From: Bacillus sp. CH30_1T
GTDB lineage: Bacteria; Bacillota; Bacilli; Bacillales; Bacillaceae_B
Assembly (NCBI RefSeq): GCF_008364765.1
Contig: NZ_VTUY01000002.1
Span: 250,501 to 314,500, forward strand
Length of the DNA: 64,000 nucleotides
Direction of reading: 5' to 3'
Shown here piece after piece: positions 43,717 through 54,300 of this stretch. A program made the translations under genes and the position numbers. Numbering within the stretch: position 1 is the first letter of the stretch; each line of letters opens with the position of its first letter. The notes beneath the pieces are model-generated. The model was not told where the DNA came from and ran no database searches. It saw only the letters and a program-made list of their open reading frames with translations.

Positions 43717-44271
43717 TTACTTATCGTCCTTTTCCTCATCAAGATCTTCTTCTTCGTCTTCATCGAATTCATCGATTTCAAGTTCTTCCTCGTCTTCATC
43801 GATGTCCAGATCTTCATCTGCATCGTCGTCAACGGCATCTACATCGTCATCATCTGTCAGATCATCGTCATCGTCCGTGTCATCAAGATCATCATAATCA
43901 AGATCTTCATCGTCCAGGTCATCGAAATCTTCAAGATCTAAATCTTCATCGTCTTTTTTCTTCGCTTTTTTCTTTTTGCTGGATTTCATCGTTGGAACGG
44001 TTTCTTCCTCGATTTGATCCACCGGATACCATTCTCTTAATCCCCAACTGTTATCGCCCATGGCAATAAAACGTCCCTCGACATTAAGATCCGTGTAGAA
44101 TTGAAGTAAGCGGCTGCGAACCTCTTTTTCAGAGATTTCAAGCAAACCTTTAATTTCTTTGACTACGTCTTCGAAAGGCATCGCTTTCTTTTTCTCTGTT
44201 AAAATCTCATGTGCCAACTCAATGAATGATGTTTGACGTAATTCTTCTTTGGATAACTGCTTAAGACTCAA
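43717..44271 (-). CDS. rpoE: RNA polymerase delta subunit
   Basis: Delta is a Gram-positive RNA polymerase subunit that helps release nucleic acids and recycle the enzyme. The 184-residue protein has an N-terminal winged-helix (HARE-HTH) domain (about 1-90) and a long acidic disordered tail rich in D and E from about residue 105. The start is TTG with AGGAAG eight bases upstream. The acidic tail gives rise to spurious open frames on the other strand. Confidence 0.95.
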   Translation of the reverse strand: MSLKQLSKEELRQTSFIELAHEILTEKKKAMPFEDVVKEIKGLLEISEKEVRSRLLQFYTDLNVEGRFIAMGDNSWGLREWYPVDQIEEETVPTMKSSKKKKAKKKDDEDLDLEDFDDLDDEDLDYDDLDDTDDDDDLTDDDDVDAVDDDADEDLDIDEDEEELEIDEFDEDEEEDLDEEKDDK

Positions 44272-44431
44272 TTAACGCACTTCCTTTCTCTATTTCAGAC
44301 TCTACTAAGTAGAGTAAAAAAGGGCAAAATTTCTCCATTATCAATTTTAACCATATTCATCATTATAAACAATAGAAAAGACTTTATGCTATACCTATCT
44401 GGTTTTTCTTGCATTTTTTTCACAACTGGGG

Positions 44432-44614
44432 TCAGGAGGGTCTGCTGCTTTCCCATTTCTCTTCTTTTTCACCGTTTCGAATCACACGGAAGGCTTCATA
44501 GAAAAGATAGAAAGAGAGTAGAAAAAAAGGAATCGCTCCTAATTGCAATTGATATAGAAGTACTGCAGCAAATATGATGATGGTTAATAGTATATAACGA
44601 AAAATGGTCTTCAC
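44432..44614 (-). CDS. Small two-helix membrane protein, unknown
   Basis: A 60-residue frame starting at GTG encodes two hydrophobic helices (about 5-22 and 26-44) and a charged tail. I recognise no family. The ribosome site is weak (GGATGTGAG). It sits between icmF and rpoE on the same strand. It may be a genuine small membrane protein or a chance frame. Confidence 0.35.
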   Translation of the reverse strand: MKTIFRYILLTIIIFAAVLLYQLQLGAIPFFLLSFYLFYEAFRVIRNGEKEEKWESSRPS

Positions 44615-44820
44615 AGTCTCACATCCAAACGTATGTATCGTTCTTATCCTCTCACTAATCTGACAATTCTCATTATATAGGAAATGATACCTGACTACTA
44701 TTAAGATCGTGTTAAAATTGGTTTATTTTGTTTAAAGGATAGACGATATTTGGATTTTTTAAACTTGTTGGGTTATTTTTATTCTCGACTGCTCTCATAA
44801 ACTTTATCGATATTGAAAAA

Positions 44821-44959
44821 AGCGAGTAGTGGTTGATTTCCACTCCAGGTACTCGCTTTCCGCGGTGCATGAGTTGAACCTCCTCGGGCTTTGCCCTGTG
44901 GGGTCTCAACTTTCCCGCTATCCCCGCAGGAGTCGAGCACCTGCAGCGAGAATCAACTT
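44821..44959. repeat. Hairpin repeat family A, copy 6
   Basis: This full copy starts with AGCGAGTAGTGGTTGATTTC, shared with the copy at 32066, and ends GAATCAACTT. The rest of the 44615-45133 spacer is AT-rich and contains the icmF terminator. Confidence 0.85.
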
Positions 44960-45081
44960 AGCTAATATTACTTTCTAATTCACAAGGCAGACCTATTTAT
45001 TATAGAAAACAGTCTTAATAAAACACAACTCCCCCATCGCTATGAATATGTCCATTGATCATCATATTGATTGCCCGCCTA

Positions 45082-45115
45082 GAGAAAGAGACCACTGCAC
45101 CCCTACAGTAGTCTC
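45082..45115 (-). terminator. Terminator of icmF
   Basis: On the minus strand GAGACTACTG and CAGTGGTCTC pair around an eight-base loop and are followed by TTTCTC, 19 bases after the stop codon. Confidence 0.65.
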
Positions 45116-45133
45116 CTCTTCTTCATGATTTCT

Positions 45134-48100
45134 TTACATATTACGGCGATACTGTCCGCCTACTTCGTAGAGGGCGCGTGTTATTTGGCCGAGACTGGCT
45201 ACTTTTACTGTTTCCATGAGTTCTTCAAAGATGTTTCCTCCGTTCACTGCAGCTTGTTTTAAGCGGGTCAGTGCTTCTTCGGATTGATCTTTATGTTGTG
45301 ATTGGAAGTCTCGCAGGTTATGGATTTGTGTTTCTTTTTCTTCCTTCGTTGCACGTGCAAGTTCCATGCTGTCCATTTGTTCTTCTGAAGGTGGAGTTGG
45401 ATTCAGGTACGTGTTCACTCCCACAATTGGAAGTTCTCCGGAATGCTTTTTCATTTCGTAGTACATGGATTCCTCTTGGATTTTCCCTCGTTGATACTGA
45501 GTTTCCATCGATCCAAGTACGCCTCCTCGATCATTCAGGCGATCAAATTCGGTCAGAACCATTTCCTCCACCAGATCGGTCAGCTCTTCTGCGATGAACG
45601 ATCCTTGAAGCGGATTTTCATTTTTGGATAATCCGTGTTCTTTCGTGATGATCATCTGGATCGCCATGGCACGGCGGACGGATTCCTCTGTAGGTGTCGT
45701 GATAGCTTCATCATAGGCATTGGTATGCAGGGAGTTACAGTTATCCTGCAGGGCCATCAAGGCTTGAAGCGTAGTACGGATATCGTTAAAGTCAATCTCC
45801 TGGGCATGAAGAGAGCGACCGGATGTTTGAATATGATACTTCAGCTTTTGACTTCTCTCATTGGCGCCGTATTTATCACGCATCACCGTTGACCAAATGC
45901 GGCGGGCCACACGGCCGATCACTGTATACTCGGGATCCAGACCATTCGAGAAGAAGAACGATAAGTTTGGTGCAAACGCATTGATGTCCATTCCGCGACT
46001 TAAATAGTATTCTACGTAAGTAAACCCGTTCGCCAGTGTGAAGGCAAGCTGTGAAATCGGATTTGCTCCCGCTTCTGCAATATGGTAGCCGGAAATCGAA
46101 ACAGAGTAATAGTTTCGTACTTTATGATCGATGAAGTACTGCTGAATGTCACCCATCATGCGAAGGGCGAATTCCGTTGAGAAGATACAAGTATTCTGTC
46201 CTTGATCTTCTTTTAAAATATCTGCCTGCACGGTACCACGGACGACTTGAAGGGTTTGATCCTTCACTTCCACGTATTCTTCCACTGTCAGGACTCGGCC
46301 AAGCTCCTCTTCCTTCATGCGGATCTGCTGATCGATCGCCGTGTTCATATACATGGCAAGGATGATCGGTGCCGGACCATTGATCGTCATGGATACCGAC
46401 GTAGAAGGCGCACATAGATCAAAGCCGGCATACAGCTTCTTCATGTCTTCAAGTGTACAGATGCTCACTCCGCTCTCTCCGACCTTACCATAAATGTCCG
46501 GGCGGTGATCCGGATCTTCACCATATAAAGTCACAGAGTCAAAGGCTGTACTCAGGCGTTTCGCATCATCATCCTTAGATAGATAATGGAAACGGCGATT
46601 CGTCCGTTCAGGTGTGCCTTCCCCTGCAAACTGACGCTTCGGATCCTCCCCTTTTCGTTTAAAAGGAAAAACTCCTGCTGTGTATGGGAACGACCCTGGA
46701 ACATTTTCTTTATATACCCAATCCAGAATCTGACCGTAGTCTTTATATTTCGGAAGGGCCACTTTCGGGATATTAAGCCCCGATAAGCTCTTTGTCTTTA
46801 ACTCGGTGACGATTTCTTTATCACGGATTTTTGTGATGAATTGATCTTTGCTGTAGGTCTCTTTTAAAGAGTCCCATTTCTCTAAAATCTGTTTCGATTC
46901 TGCTGTTAATTTATTTTCGACTTCATCTTTCAACGTCTGAAGAGATGTAACGACCCCATCATTCGTTTCCTTTTCGTTAACGGCTTCGATTGCCCCTTCT
47001 AATTGGAACAATCTTCGGGCGAGATTCACCTGCTCTTCGGCTTTTTTATGATAGTTCCGGACCGTTTCCGCAATCTCCCGCAGATAGTAACGGCGATTGT
47101 TTGGAATGATGACGTTTTGCTTTTCCACATCCACGTCTTTGGAGAAACCCGTTTTCCAATCCAGTTCCATTTTATTATTCACGGTTTCAACGATCGCTGC
47201 AAACAAGGCATTCGTACCTGGATCATTGAACTGACTGGCAATCGTTCCGTATACCGGCATCTCATCTAAGTCTTTATCAAAAAGCAAATGACTGCGCTGA
47301 TACTGCTTTTGCACTTGACGTCTTGCATCCTCTGAGCCTTTGCGCTCAAATTTATTGATTACAATAAGGTCGGCAAAATCAATCATATCGATTTTCTCAA
47401 GCTGGGACGGAGCACCGAACTCACTTGTCATCACATACATGGACATATCACAGATTTCAGCGATTTCCGCATCTCCCTGACCGATCCCGCTCGTTTCAAC
47501 GACGATCAGGTCATAACCTGCCGCTTTGACCACATTGATGGCATCCTTGATGGCCAGTGAAAGCTCTGTTTTCGACCCACGGGTAGCAAGACTTCGCATA
47601 TAGACACGAGGGTTGAAGATGGCGTTCATACGAATGCGGTCCCCAAGAAGGGCTCCTCCCGTTTTCTGTTTCGTAGGATCGATGGATAGGATCGCGATCT
47701 TCTTTTCAGGAAGCTCGTTGATGAATCGACGGATCAGCTCATCCGTCAAGGAACTCTTCCCTGCTCCACCCGTTCCTGTGATCCCTAGTACAGGAACTTT
47801 TTTCGCTAAGTTCTTTATCTCAGAAAAAACGGTTTGGGCCGTCGCTGCCACTTCTTCATTCGCCCCGACTTGATACTCGGCAAGTGAAATCAACTTCGAA
47901 ACCGTGTTCACACTCCCAGTCGAAAGCTTTTCAACCTCTTGATTCACACTTCCCTTGATCGTCGGGAAATCACACTCCTCGATCATGTTGTTGATCATCC
48001 CTTGAAGACCATGCTTTCGACCGTCTTCCGGTGAGAAGATACGGGCAATCCCGTATTCGTGCAGCTCCTTGATTTCACGTGGGATGATGACGCCCCCACC

Positions 48101-48400
48101 CCCGCCATAAATGCGGATATGAGACGCTCCTCTTTCTTTCAAAAGATCATACATGTATTTGAAATATTCAACGTGACCTCCCTGATAGGACGAAATCGCG
48201 ATTCCCTGCACATCCTCTTGAATCGCAGCATTGACGACTTCCTCCACGGAGCGGTTATGACCTAAATGGATAACCTCAGCTCCACTTGCCTGGATAATCC
48301 GACGCATTATGTTGATCGACGCATCATGTCCGTCAAACAGACTCGAAGCCGTGACAAAACGAACATGGTGCTTTGGTTTATAAATTTCAACCGTGCTCAT
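45134..48400 (-). CDS. icmF: Fused isobutyryl-CoA mutase IcmF
   Basis: IcmF interconverts isobutyryl-CoA and n-butyryl-CoA with adenosylcobalamin; some homologues also act on pivalyl-CoA. The 1088-residue protein fuses a B12-binding domain (1-150, motif DGHDAS with the cobalt-ligating H25), a MeaI-type G-protein chaperone (about 200-420, P-loop GTGGAGKSS around K215, [11 protein letters not shown] as base-specific motif) and the large mutase domain (about 560-1088). The ATG overlaps the TetR stop codon by four bases. It is the last gene of the acyl-CoA cluster, consistent with branched-chain acyl-CoA breakdown. Methylmalonyl-CoA mutase is excluded by the fused layout. Confidence 0.92.
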   Translation of the reverse strand: MSTVEIYKPKHHVRFVTASSLFDGHDASINIMRRIIQASGAEVIHLGHNRSVEEVVNAAIQEDVQGIAISSYQGGHVEYFKYMYDLLKERGASHIRIYGGGGGVIIPREIKELHEYGIARIFSPEDGRKHGLQGMINNMIEECDFPTIKGSVNQEVEKLSTGSVNTVSKLISLAEYQVGANEEVAATAQTVFSEIKNLAKKVPVLGITGTGGAGKSSLTDELIRRFINELPEKKIAILSIDPTKQKTGGALLGDRIRMNAIFNPRVYMRSLATRGSKTELSLAIKDAINVVKAAGYDLIVVETSGIGQGDAEIAEICDMSMYVMTSEFGAPSQLEKIDMIDFADLIVINKFERKGSEDARRQVQKQYQRSHLLFDKDLDEMPVYGTIASQFNDPGTNALFAAIVETVNNKMELDWKTGFSKDVDVEKQNVIIPNNRRYYLREIAETVRNYHKKAEEQVNLARRLFQLEGAIEAVNEKETNDGVVTSLQTLKDEVENKLTAESKQILEKWDSLKETYSKDQFITKIRDKEIVTELKTKSLSGLNIPKVALPKYKDYGQILDWVYKENVPGSFPYTAGVFPFKRKGEDPKRQFAGEGTPERTNRRFHYLSKDDDAKRLSTAFDSVTLYGEDPDHRPDIYGKVGESGVSICTLEDMKKLYAGFDLCAPSTSVSMTINGPAPIILAMYMNTAIDQQIRMKEEELGRVLTVEEYVEVKDQTLQVVRGTVQADILKEDQGQNTCIFSTEFALRMMGDIQQYFIDHKVRNYYSVSISGYHIAEAGANPISQLAFTLANGFTYVEYYLSRGMDINAFAPNLSFFFSNGLDPEYTVIGRVARRIWSTVMRDKYGANERSQKLKYHIQTSGRSLHAQEIDFNDIRTTLQALMALQDNCNSLHTNAYDEAITTPTEESVRRAMAIQMIITKEHGLSKNENPLQGSFIAEELTDLVEEMVLTEFDRLNDRGGVLGSMETQYQRGKIQEESMYYEMKKHSGELPIVGVNTYLNPTPPSEEQMDSMELARATKEEKETQIHNLRDFQSQHKDQSEEALTRLKQAAVNGGNIFEELMETVKVASLGQITRALYEVGGQYRRNM

Positions 48401-49050
48401 ATTACTCCCCCTGTTCTCCCTTGTTTTTCAAACCCTTTGACGCCTGCAAAAGTGAGTTCGATTTGAAGATTGATGTATTCATCGAGTGTAAAACGCTTCT
48501 GCATTGCCCAACGACGGAATCCCCACATCTGTCCCTGGACGAATACATTTTGAGCCAACATATGGATCTGATCTTCATCAAGCTCAAGCTTTCCACTCTC
48601 GACACAGCCTACGATGAGATTTTCCACCATCCCCACCATTTCAAGTTCTTTACGCAGTACATATGGAAGGGCGTCCTTCGATAAGGATTTCGCCTCCTGA
48701 TACATGACGAGGACTTCATCCTGCATACGATCCATCACTTTAAAATAATGAGCGATGCCAAGCCTTAAGCTCTCAAGTGTCCCTTTTCCGACATCCAGCT
48801 CCTCAAGCTCCAACCGAACCTGCTCATAGATGCTGTCACACACTAAATACAGGACATCTTCCTTTGTTCGAATATATTCGTATAGCGTCCCGATACTGAA
48901 TCCGGCGGCCTTTGCGATCTCTCTAGTCGTGGTGCGATGAAACCCCTTTTGTTTAAATAGAGAGACGGCCCCACGAATCATCTGATCACGCCGCTTTTCT
49001 ACTAAACGCTCATCCTTAACCGAAGCATGAACTTCCCTCTTCTTATTCAA
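48397..49050 (-). CDS. TetR family transcriptional regulator
   Basis: The 217-residue protein has an N-terminal TetR helix-turn-helix (about 22-70; [25 protein letters not shown]) and a C-terminal ligand domain that resembles fatty-acid-responsive regulators. It starts at TTG and is coupled to icmF by an ATGA overlap. It probably controls this acyl-CoA cluster by sensing an acyl-CoA; the palindrome at 54061 upstream of the thiolase gene is a candidate operator. It is not the fadR position of B. subtilis. Confidence 0.85.
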   Translation of the reverse strand: MNKKREVHASVKDERLVEKRRDQMIRGAVSLFKQKGFHRTTTREIAKAAGFSIGTLYEYIRTKEDVLYLVCDSIYEQVRLELEELDVGKGTLESLRLGIAHYFKVMDRMQDEVLVMYQEAKSLSKDALPYVLRKELEMVGMVENLIVGCVESGKLELDEDQIHMLAQNVFVQGQMWGFRRWAMQKRFTLDEYINLQIELTFAGVKGFEKQGRTGGVI

Positions 49051-49170
49051 AACAACCGACCGCCTTTACTATCCATTTCTCCCATTGACCTGAAGTCCAA
49101 AACCACCTGCTCTATCCCCAACAAAGCAGATACCAATCTATCTCTCTAACCACATATCTATACATACCGA

Positions 49171-49261
49171 GTCTGGCACCCTAAAGTCGCATGCAATAAT
49201 ACGAACCCCTTTACGCCATGAAGCATCTAAAGAACCTATCAGGTGCCTGACACGCTTCAGG
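49171..49261. repeat. Paired 90-base repeat, copy 1
   Basis: The sequence starts GTCTGGCACCC and ends GGTGCCTGACACGCTTCAG, with CCCCTTTACGCCA in the middle. A related copy lies at 50485-50573. Each copy lies 3' of an acyl-CoA dehydrogenase gene. The ends are inverted forms of a TGGCACC-type motif. Confidence 0.75.
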
Positions 49262-49314
49262 ACGACCAAGAGATCCTCTTAAAAAATCCTCACATACAAC
49301 CCCAATCAAGTACC

Positions 49315-50454
49315 CTACTTCGTCACCATCCGAGAAATAACCAACCTCTGAATCTCCTGCGTCCCCTCATAAATCTGCGTAATCTTCGCATCACGCATAT
49401 AACGCTCTACCGGATAGTCTTTTGTATATCCATATCCACCAAAGATCTGAACAGCTTCCGTTGTCACTTTCATCGCTGTATCCCCGGCCATCAGCTTCGA
49501 CATTGCCGATTCTTTTCCGTACGGAAGACCTTCTGACTCCAACCAGGCAGCTTGATAGGTTAGTAGACGTGAAGCTTCGATGGACGTCGCCATATCGGCA
49601 ATCTTGAATGAAATTCCTTGGTTCGCTGCAATCGGCTTCCCGAATTGCTCACGCTCTTTTGCATAATCGACAGACGCATCAAGGGCCCCTTGCGCAATCC
49701 CGACCGCCTGAGCAGCAATTCCGTTACGTCCGCCATCAAGAGTCATCATGGCAATCTTGAATCCATCGCCTTCGTTCCCTAGCATGTTTTCTTTCGGTAC
49801 CTTACAATCTTCAAACACGATCTCAGTCGTTGGAGATGAACGAATCCCCAGCTTCTTCTCTTTCTTCCCTACAGAGAATCCTTCAAATTCTTTCTCTACG
49901 ATGAACGCACTCGTTCCACGCTGACGCTGAGATTGATCTGTCAAAGCAAATACGATGTACGTATCGGCAATTCCACCGTTCGTGATGAAAATTTTAGAGC
50001 CGTTCAATACGTAGTGATCACCTTCTAAACGAGCCGTCGTTTTCATACCGCCGGCATCAGATCCTGAACCAGGCTCAGTCAATCCGTAAGCCCCGATTTT
50101 TTCACCTTGCGCCATTGGACGAAGGTACTTCTGCTTTTGCTCTTCTGTACCGAATTTATATACTGGCCAGCCTGCTAAAGACGTATGAGCGGAAAGAGTC
50201 ACTCCTGTAGATGCACATACTCTTGATAGCTCTTCAACAGCGATACAGTATGCCAGGTAGTCACTCCCGATTCCACCGTACTCTTCCGGCCAAGGAATCC
50301 CCGTCAGCCCAAGCTCAGCCATCTTCTTAAACAAATCCATATCAAAGCGCTCTTCCTCATCACGCTCGGCAGCAGTCGGCGCCACCTCATTCCGCGCAAA
50401 ATCACGCACCATCTTACGTATCATTTCATGCTCTTCCGATAACTTAAAATTCAT
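49315..50454 (-). CDS. acdA: Acyl-CoA dehydrogenase AcdA-like
   Basis: This FAD enzyme oxidises acyl-CoA to enoyl-CoA and passes electrons to ETF. The 379-residue protein has the FAD/substrate motifs [14 protein letters not shown] and [13 protein letters not shown] and the catalytic base glutamate in QIYEGTQEI near the C terminus. The ATG at 50454 has GGGGG seven bases upstream and gives the B. subtilis AcdA length. It lies in one orientation with the second acyl-CoA dehydrogenase, hbd and thiolase genes. Confidence 0.92.
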   Translation of the reverse strand: MNFKLSEEHEMIRKMVRDFARNEVAPTAAERDEEERFDMDLFKKMAELGLTGIPWPEEYGGIGSDYLAYCIAVEELSRVCASTGVTLSAHTSLAGWPVYKFGTEEQKQKYLRPMAQGEKIGAYGLTEPGSGSDAGGMKTTARLEGDHYVLNGSKIFITNGGIADTYIVFALTDQSQRQRGTSAFIVEKEFEGFSVGKKEKKLGIRSSPTTEIVFEDCKVPKENMLGNEGDGFKIAMMTLDGGRNGIAAQAVGIAQGALDASVDYAKEREQFGKPIAANQGISFKIADMATSIEASRLLTYQAAWLESEGLPYGKESAMSKLMAGDTAMKVTTEAVQIFGGYGYTKDYPVERYMRDAKITQIYEGTQEIQRLVISRMVTK

Positions 50455-50484
50455 CTCAATTCCCCCATAACTAAATTTGTCCGG

Positions 50485-50573
50485 GTCTGGCACCCTTACA
50501 AGTCAGGCGATGCCCCAAACCCCTTTACGCCACTAAACATCGCAATCTAAATCGGGTGCCTGACACGCTTCAG
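50485..50573. repeat. Paired 90-base repeat, copy 2
   Basis: This copy starts GTCTGGCACCC, contains CCCCTTTACGCCA and ends GGTGCCTGACACGCTTCAG. It lies between the two acyl-CoA dehydrogenase genes. It matches copy 1 in its ends and centre and differs between. Confidence 0.75.
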
Positions 50574-50622
50574 AATGTATGCCCGACTACACTCTTCCAA
50601 AAGGTTAAACCCACCCGATCCA

Positions 50623-51759
50623 TCAAACCAACAAATTCTTCCCAATCACCATTCTCTGAATCTCACTCGTACCCTCATAAATCTCCGTCACCTTCGCATC
50701 ACGGAACAAACGCTCAACCGGATATTCTTTTGTATAACCATATCCGCCGTAGACTTGAATCGCTTCGGTCGACACTTCGACCGCTGTTTTAGAGGCAAAT
50801 AACTTTGCCATGCTTGCTTCTTTTGCACAGGAAATGTTGTTTGAACGAAGATTTGCCGCACGGTACACAAGAAGCTTCGATCCTTCAACAGCCGTCGCCA
50901 TATCGGCAAGCTTAAATCCAATGCCTTGCTGGGCTGCGATCGGCTTACCGAATTGTACGCGCTCTTTGGCATAAGCGGTGGAATAGTCGAAAGCCGCTTC
51001 AGCAATCCCTAATGCTTGTGCTGCGATCCCGATCCTGCCGACATCCAGATTCGCCATGGCGATTTTGAAGCCTTCCCCTTCTTGACCCAGAAGGTTTTCA
51101 ACCGGGACTTTCATATCTTCAAAGGTCAACTGAACCGTTCTCGAACCGTTGAGACCCATTTTATGTTCGTCTTTTCCAATCACAAGGCCCGGTGCATCTT
51201 TCTCTACGATGAAAGCTGATACTCCCCTGCTCCCTTTTGACGGGTCCGTTGCAGCAAAGACAATATACGTATCCGCTTCGCCACCATTTGTAATAAAGAC
51301 TTTTGAGCCATTTAATACATAGTGATCGTCACGTTTTTCGGCTTTCGTTTTCAAGCTTTTCGCATCCGATCCTGCACTTGGTTCCGTTAAGCAGAAAGCG
51401 CCTAAATATTCCCCGGTCGCAAGCTTAGGAAGATACTTTTGTTTCTGATCTTCGTTTCCGAAATATAGAATCGGATTTGTTCCTACTGAAGTATGCACAG
51501 ACAGGATCACCCCGATGGTTGCGCTTACTTTAGACAGCTCATGAATGGCAATGATATAGGATGTGAAATCCATTTCAGAACCACCATATTTCTCAGGAAT
51601 CGTGATTCCCATCAGGCCAAGCTCAGCCATTTTGCTCAAAATCTCCCTCGGGAATTGTCCCTCTTCCATCTTCTCGATAAACGGCTGGATTTCCGTTTCG
51701 GCAAAATCCCGTACCATTTTTCTCATTATCTGTTGCTCTTCCGTGAATCGTAACTCCAT
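50623..51759 (-). CDS. Acyl-CoA dehydrogenase, MmgC-like
   Basis: This 378-residue paralogue of the acdA product has the motifs FCLTEPSAGSDAKS and VFITNGGEADTYI and the catalytic glutamate in EIYEGTSEIQR. It is likely specific for short or branched acyl-CoA, but the exact substrate cannot be read. It lies 29 bases after hbd. Similarity of layout suggests the mmgC gene of the mmgABC operon. Confidence 0.88.
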   Translation of the reverse strand: MELRFTEEQQIMRKMVRDFAETEIQPFIEKMEEGQFPREILSKMAELGLMGITIPEKYGGSEMDFTSYIIAIHELSKVSATIGVILSVHTSVGTNPILYFGNEDQKQKYLPKLATGEYLGAFCLTEPSAGSDAKSLKTKAEKRDDHYVLNGSKVFITNGGEADTYIVFAATDPSKGSRGVSAFIVEKDAPGLVIGKDEHKMGLNGSRTVQLTFEDMKVPVENLLGQEGEGFKIAMANLDVGRIGIAAQALGIAEAAFDYSTAYAKERVQFGKPIAAQQGIGFKLADMATAVEGSKLLVYRAANLRSNNISCAKEASMAKLFASKTAVEVSTEAIQVYGGYGYTKEYPVERLFRDAKVTEIYEGTSEIQRMVIGKNLLV

Positions 51760-51788
51760 GAATGGTTCCTCCCTGATGTTCGTCGTTA

Positions 51789-52640
51789 TTACTCGTATGA
51801 ATAGAAACCGCGGCCTGTTTTACGTCCCAACCAGCCTGCTTTCACATATTTTCTAAGTAGCGGGCATGGGCGATATTTGTCATCACCGAAGCCTTCATGC
51901 AGTGTTTCCATGATGTATAGGCATGTATCAAGTCCGATGAAGTCTGCAAGAGTAAGAGGACCCATTGGATGATTCATACCGAGCTTCATCACTTCATCTA
52001 TCGCCTCTTTACTCGCGACTCCTTCATACAGCGTGTAGATCGCTTCATTGATCATCGGCATAAGGATACGATTTGAGACGAATCCAGGAAAATCTTCAAC
52101 TTCAACCGGTACTTTGTGGAGGGATTTCGTCATGTCTTCGATCACTTGATACACTTCATCCGTTGTTGCAAGGCCACGAATGATTTCAACTAGTTTCATG
52201 ACCGGTACCGGGTTCATAAAGTGCATTCCGATTACTTGCTGGGGACGCTTTGTTGCTGCAGCGATTTCTGTAATCGGTAGTGATGAAGTGTTAGAAGCAA
52301 GGATCGTGTGCTTTGGTGCAATCTCATCCAGTTGAGCAAAGATTTTTGTTTTGATATCCATGTTTTCAACTGCTGCCTCGATGACAAGGTCTACTTGCTT
52401 CGCGTCGTGAATATCGGTTGAAGCCGTTAACCGGTTCACTGTAGCTGTTCTATCTTCTTCTGACATTCTTCCTTTTTCAACGGAGCGCGTCAGATTCTTT
52501 GTGATCACGCCGATGCCCTTTTGTACAAATTCTGCTTTCAAATCGTTCAGGTAGACGTCGAATCCTGCTTGCGCACACACTTGAGCGATCCCTGATCCCA
52601 TTTGTCCTGCCCCGATGACCATTACTTTTTTGATGTTCAT
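51789..52640 (-). CDS. mmgB: 3-hydroxybutyryl-CoA dehydrogenase, MmgB-like
   Basis: The enzyme oxidises 3-hydroxyacyl-CoA with NAD(P). The 283-residue protein starts with the dinucleotide fold [17 protein letters not shown] and has the conserved ASNTSSLPI and [15 protein letters not shown] segments with the catalytic histidine. The ATG follows AAGGGGAG. It is downstream of the thiolase gene in the same unit, with a small hairpin (52717) in between. Confidence 0.93.
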   Translation of the reverse strand: MNIKKVMVIGAGQMGSGIAQVCAQAGFDVYLNDLKAEFVQKGIGVITKNLTRSVEKGRMSEEDRTATVNRLTASTDIHDAKQVDLVIEAAVENMDIKTKIFAQLDEIAPKHTILASNTSSLPITEIAAATKRPQQVIGMHFMNPVPVMKLVEIIRGLATTDEVYQVIEDMTKSLHKVPVEVEDFPGFVSNRILMPMINEAIYTLYEGVASKEAIDEVMKLGMNHPMGPLTLADFIGLDTCLYIMETLHEGFGDDKYRPCPLLRKYVKAGWLGRKTGRGFYSYE

Positions 52641-52716
52641 TATTTTCTCCCCTTTGTTATAGCTAACACTAGTAATCTAGTTGGATTCGTTTGTAATTGA
52701 AGTTGTGGCCGATCAC

Positions 52717-52739
52717 ATTTATGCGTGCCAGGCATAAAT
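52717..52739. repeat. Small hairpin with GTGCCAG loop
   Basis: ATTTATGC and GCATAAAT form a perfect eight-base-pair stem around the loop GTGCCAG, between the thiolase stop and hbd start. Confidence 0.65.
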
Positions 52740-52771
52740 TAGCCGTTTTGTACTGGTACAATCCTATCGCC

Positions 52772-53959
52772 CTACTGCTTCGCGACCTCTATCATAATCG
52801 CATCCCCTTGACCACCGCCGCTGCAGATCGATGCAATTCCTACACCGCCTCCGCGACGCTTCAGTTCGTATGCCAGTGTCAGGATGATACGTGCTCCGCT
52901 TGCTCCGATCGGATGACCAAGGGCGACTGCTCCACCGTTCACATTGACTTTTTCCGGATCTAACCCGGCGATTTTCCCACTTGTTAATGCAACAGCTGCG
53001 AATGCTTCGTTAATTTCAAACAAGTCGATTTCTTCAAGTGATTTGCCTGTTTTCTTCAACAGCTCATTGATGACGAGTCCCGGTGTTTGCGGGAAGTCCT
53101 TTGCTTCAACGGCAATTGCTGTATGTCCAAGGATAGTAGCTAATGGCCGCTTTCCTTCTTTTATGGCTCTTTCTTCGCTCATGAGTACCATTGCTGCCGC
53201 CCCGTCGTTGACCCCTGGTGCGTTCCCTGCTGTGATCGTTCCTTCTGATCCGAAGACCGGACCTAATTTGGCCAGAGCTTCGATGGACGTTTCTTTGCGT
53301 GGGGCTTCATCTTTACTGACTACTACTGGTTCCCCTCTACGCTGTGGTACTTCCACCGCGACGATTTCTTCCCCCAGAATACCTGTATCTGTCGCTTTAA
53401 GAGCGCGTTCATGGCTTCTAAGTGCCCACCCGTCCTGCTCTTCTCTTGATAGTTCAAATTCCTTCGCTGTTTCATTTCCGTACGTTCCCATGTGAACATT
53501 GTTGAAGCTGCATGTTAATCCGTCATGAACCATTAAGTCCTTCACTTGGGAATCCCCCATCTTGAAGCCCCAGCGAGCTTTCGGAAGGATGTACGGTGCA
53601 TTTGACATGGATTCCATTCCCCCCGCTACGATCACTTCGCCGTCACCTGAACGGATGATTTGGTCACCCATTGTCACACTGCGCATTCCTGAAGCACATA
53701 CCTTGTTGATGGTTTCCGTTTTGACGTTCCACGGTAATCCTGCATGACGGGATGCTTGTCGGGACGGGATCTGCCCCTGCCCCCCTTGTAGTACAGATCC
53801 GAGGATCACTTCTTCTACCTCTTCGCCTTTTATTCCTGATCGTTTCAGGGCTTCCTTCACGGCAAAACCGCCCAGCTCTGAAGCTGTAAAACTGCTTAAG
53901 GTTCCACCAAATTTACCGAATGGCGTTCTTGCTCCATCTAAAATAACCGTTTTTCCCAT
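52772..53959 (-). CDS. mmgA: Acetyl-CoA C-acetyltransferase, MmgA-like
   Basis: Thiolase condenses or cleaves acetyl-CoA units. The 395-residue protein has the nucleophile C88 in [10 protein letters not shown], the histidine loop [11 protein letters not shown] and the acid-base cysteine in [11 protein letters not shown]. It is the first gene of the catabolic unit. A perfect cre site and a TetR-like palindrome lie upstream. Confidence 0.94.
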   Translation of the reverse strand: MGKTVILDGARTPFGKFGGTLSSFTASELGGFAVKEALKRSGIKGEEVEEVILGSVLQGGQGQIPSRQASRHAGLPWNVKTETINKVCASGMRSVTMGDQIIRSGDGEVIVAGGMESMSNAPYILPKARWGFKMGDSQVKDLMVHDGLTCSFNNVHMGTYGNETAKEFELSREEQDGWALRSHERALKATDTGILGEEIVAVEVPQRRGEPVVVSKDEAPRKETSIEALAKLGPVFGSEGTITAGNAPGVNDGAAAMVLMSEERAIKEGKRPLATILGHTAIAVEAKDFPQTPGLVINELLKKTGKSLEEIDLFEINEAFAAVALTSGKIAGLDPEKVNVNGGAVALGHPIGASGARIILTLAYELKRRGGGVGIASICSGGGQGDAIMIEVAKQ

Positions 53960-54009
53960 CTCAATCGCTCTCCTTTATATCTGAATGATTTGATTCGACA
54001 AAAACAAAT

Positions 54010-54024
54010 TGTATACGCTTTCAA
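54010..54024 (-). promoter_or_regulatory. cre site (CcpA) upstream of the thiolase gene
   Basis: On the minus strand TTGAAAGCGTATACA matches the cre consensus WTGNAANCGNWNNCW at every fixed position. It overlaps a TATACAAT that could be a -10 element. Catabolite repression of mmg genes is known in B. subtilis. Confidence 0.7.
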
Positions 54025-54060
54025 CTGTTCTTAAAAAAATAGGACTTACTAATATTCGAC

Positions 54061-54074
54061 TGAACGCTCGCTCA
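54061..54074. promoter_or_regulatory. TetR-type palindrome upstream of the thiolase gene
   Basis: TGAACGCTCGCTCA is an imperfect palindrome with TGA-CG / CG-TCA half-sites (10 of 14 bases symmetric), typical of fatty-acid TetR regulators. It is a candidate operator for the TetR protein at 48397. The rest of the 53960-54300 spacer holds the cre site and the fadF terminator. Confidence 0.45.
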
Positions 54075-54197
54075 ACCAGTCCCCAAAAGAGAAGGGACAG
54101 ATTTCGTCCCTTATATACCTTTATTGTACTTCATATTAGGATAGAACGTAATGATTTTTTAGAAAGTTTTTATTTTTCTTTTAATTATATTATTGTA

Positions 54198-54246
54198 GAA
54201 AAACAACAGGAGTGAAACGCAGGTAGAGGCTTTTGTTTCACTCCTG
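54198..54246 (-). terminator. Terminator of fadF
   Basis: CAGGAGTGAAAC and GTTTCACTCCTG pair around a loop of about 16 bases, with a T-rich tail on the minus strand. Confidence 0.75.
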
Positions 54247-54300
54247 ATTCTTCAACTACTGAGAAGCAGACTTTTCATTATTAAACAGATAATATTCTTT

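Noticed and set aside
43710..44069. 119-codon His/Arg-rich frame on the plus strand
   Set aside because: It is the reverse strand of the acidic D/E codon tail of rpoE.
53982..53988. FadR half-site TGAATGA just upstream of the thiolase start
   Set aside because: The second half-site is absent at the required spacing.
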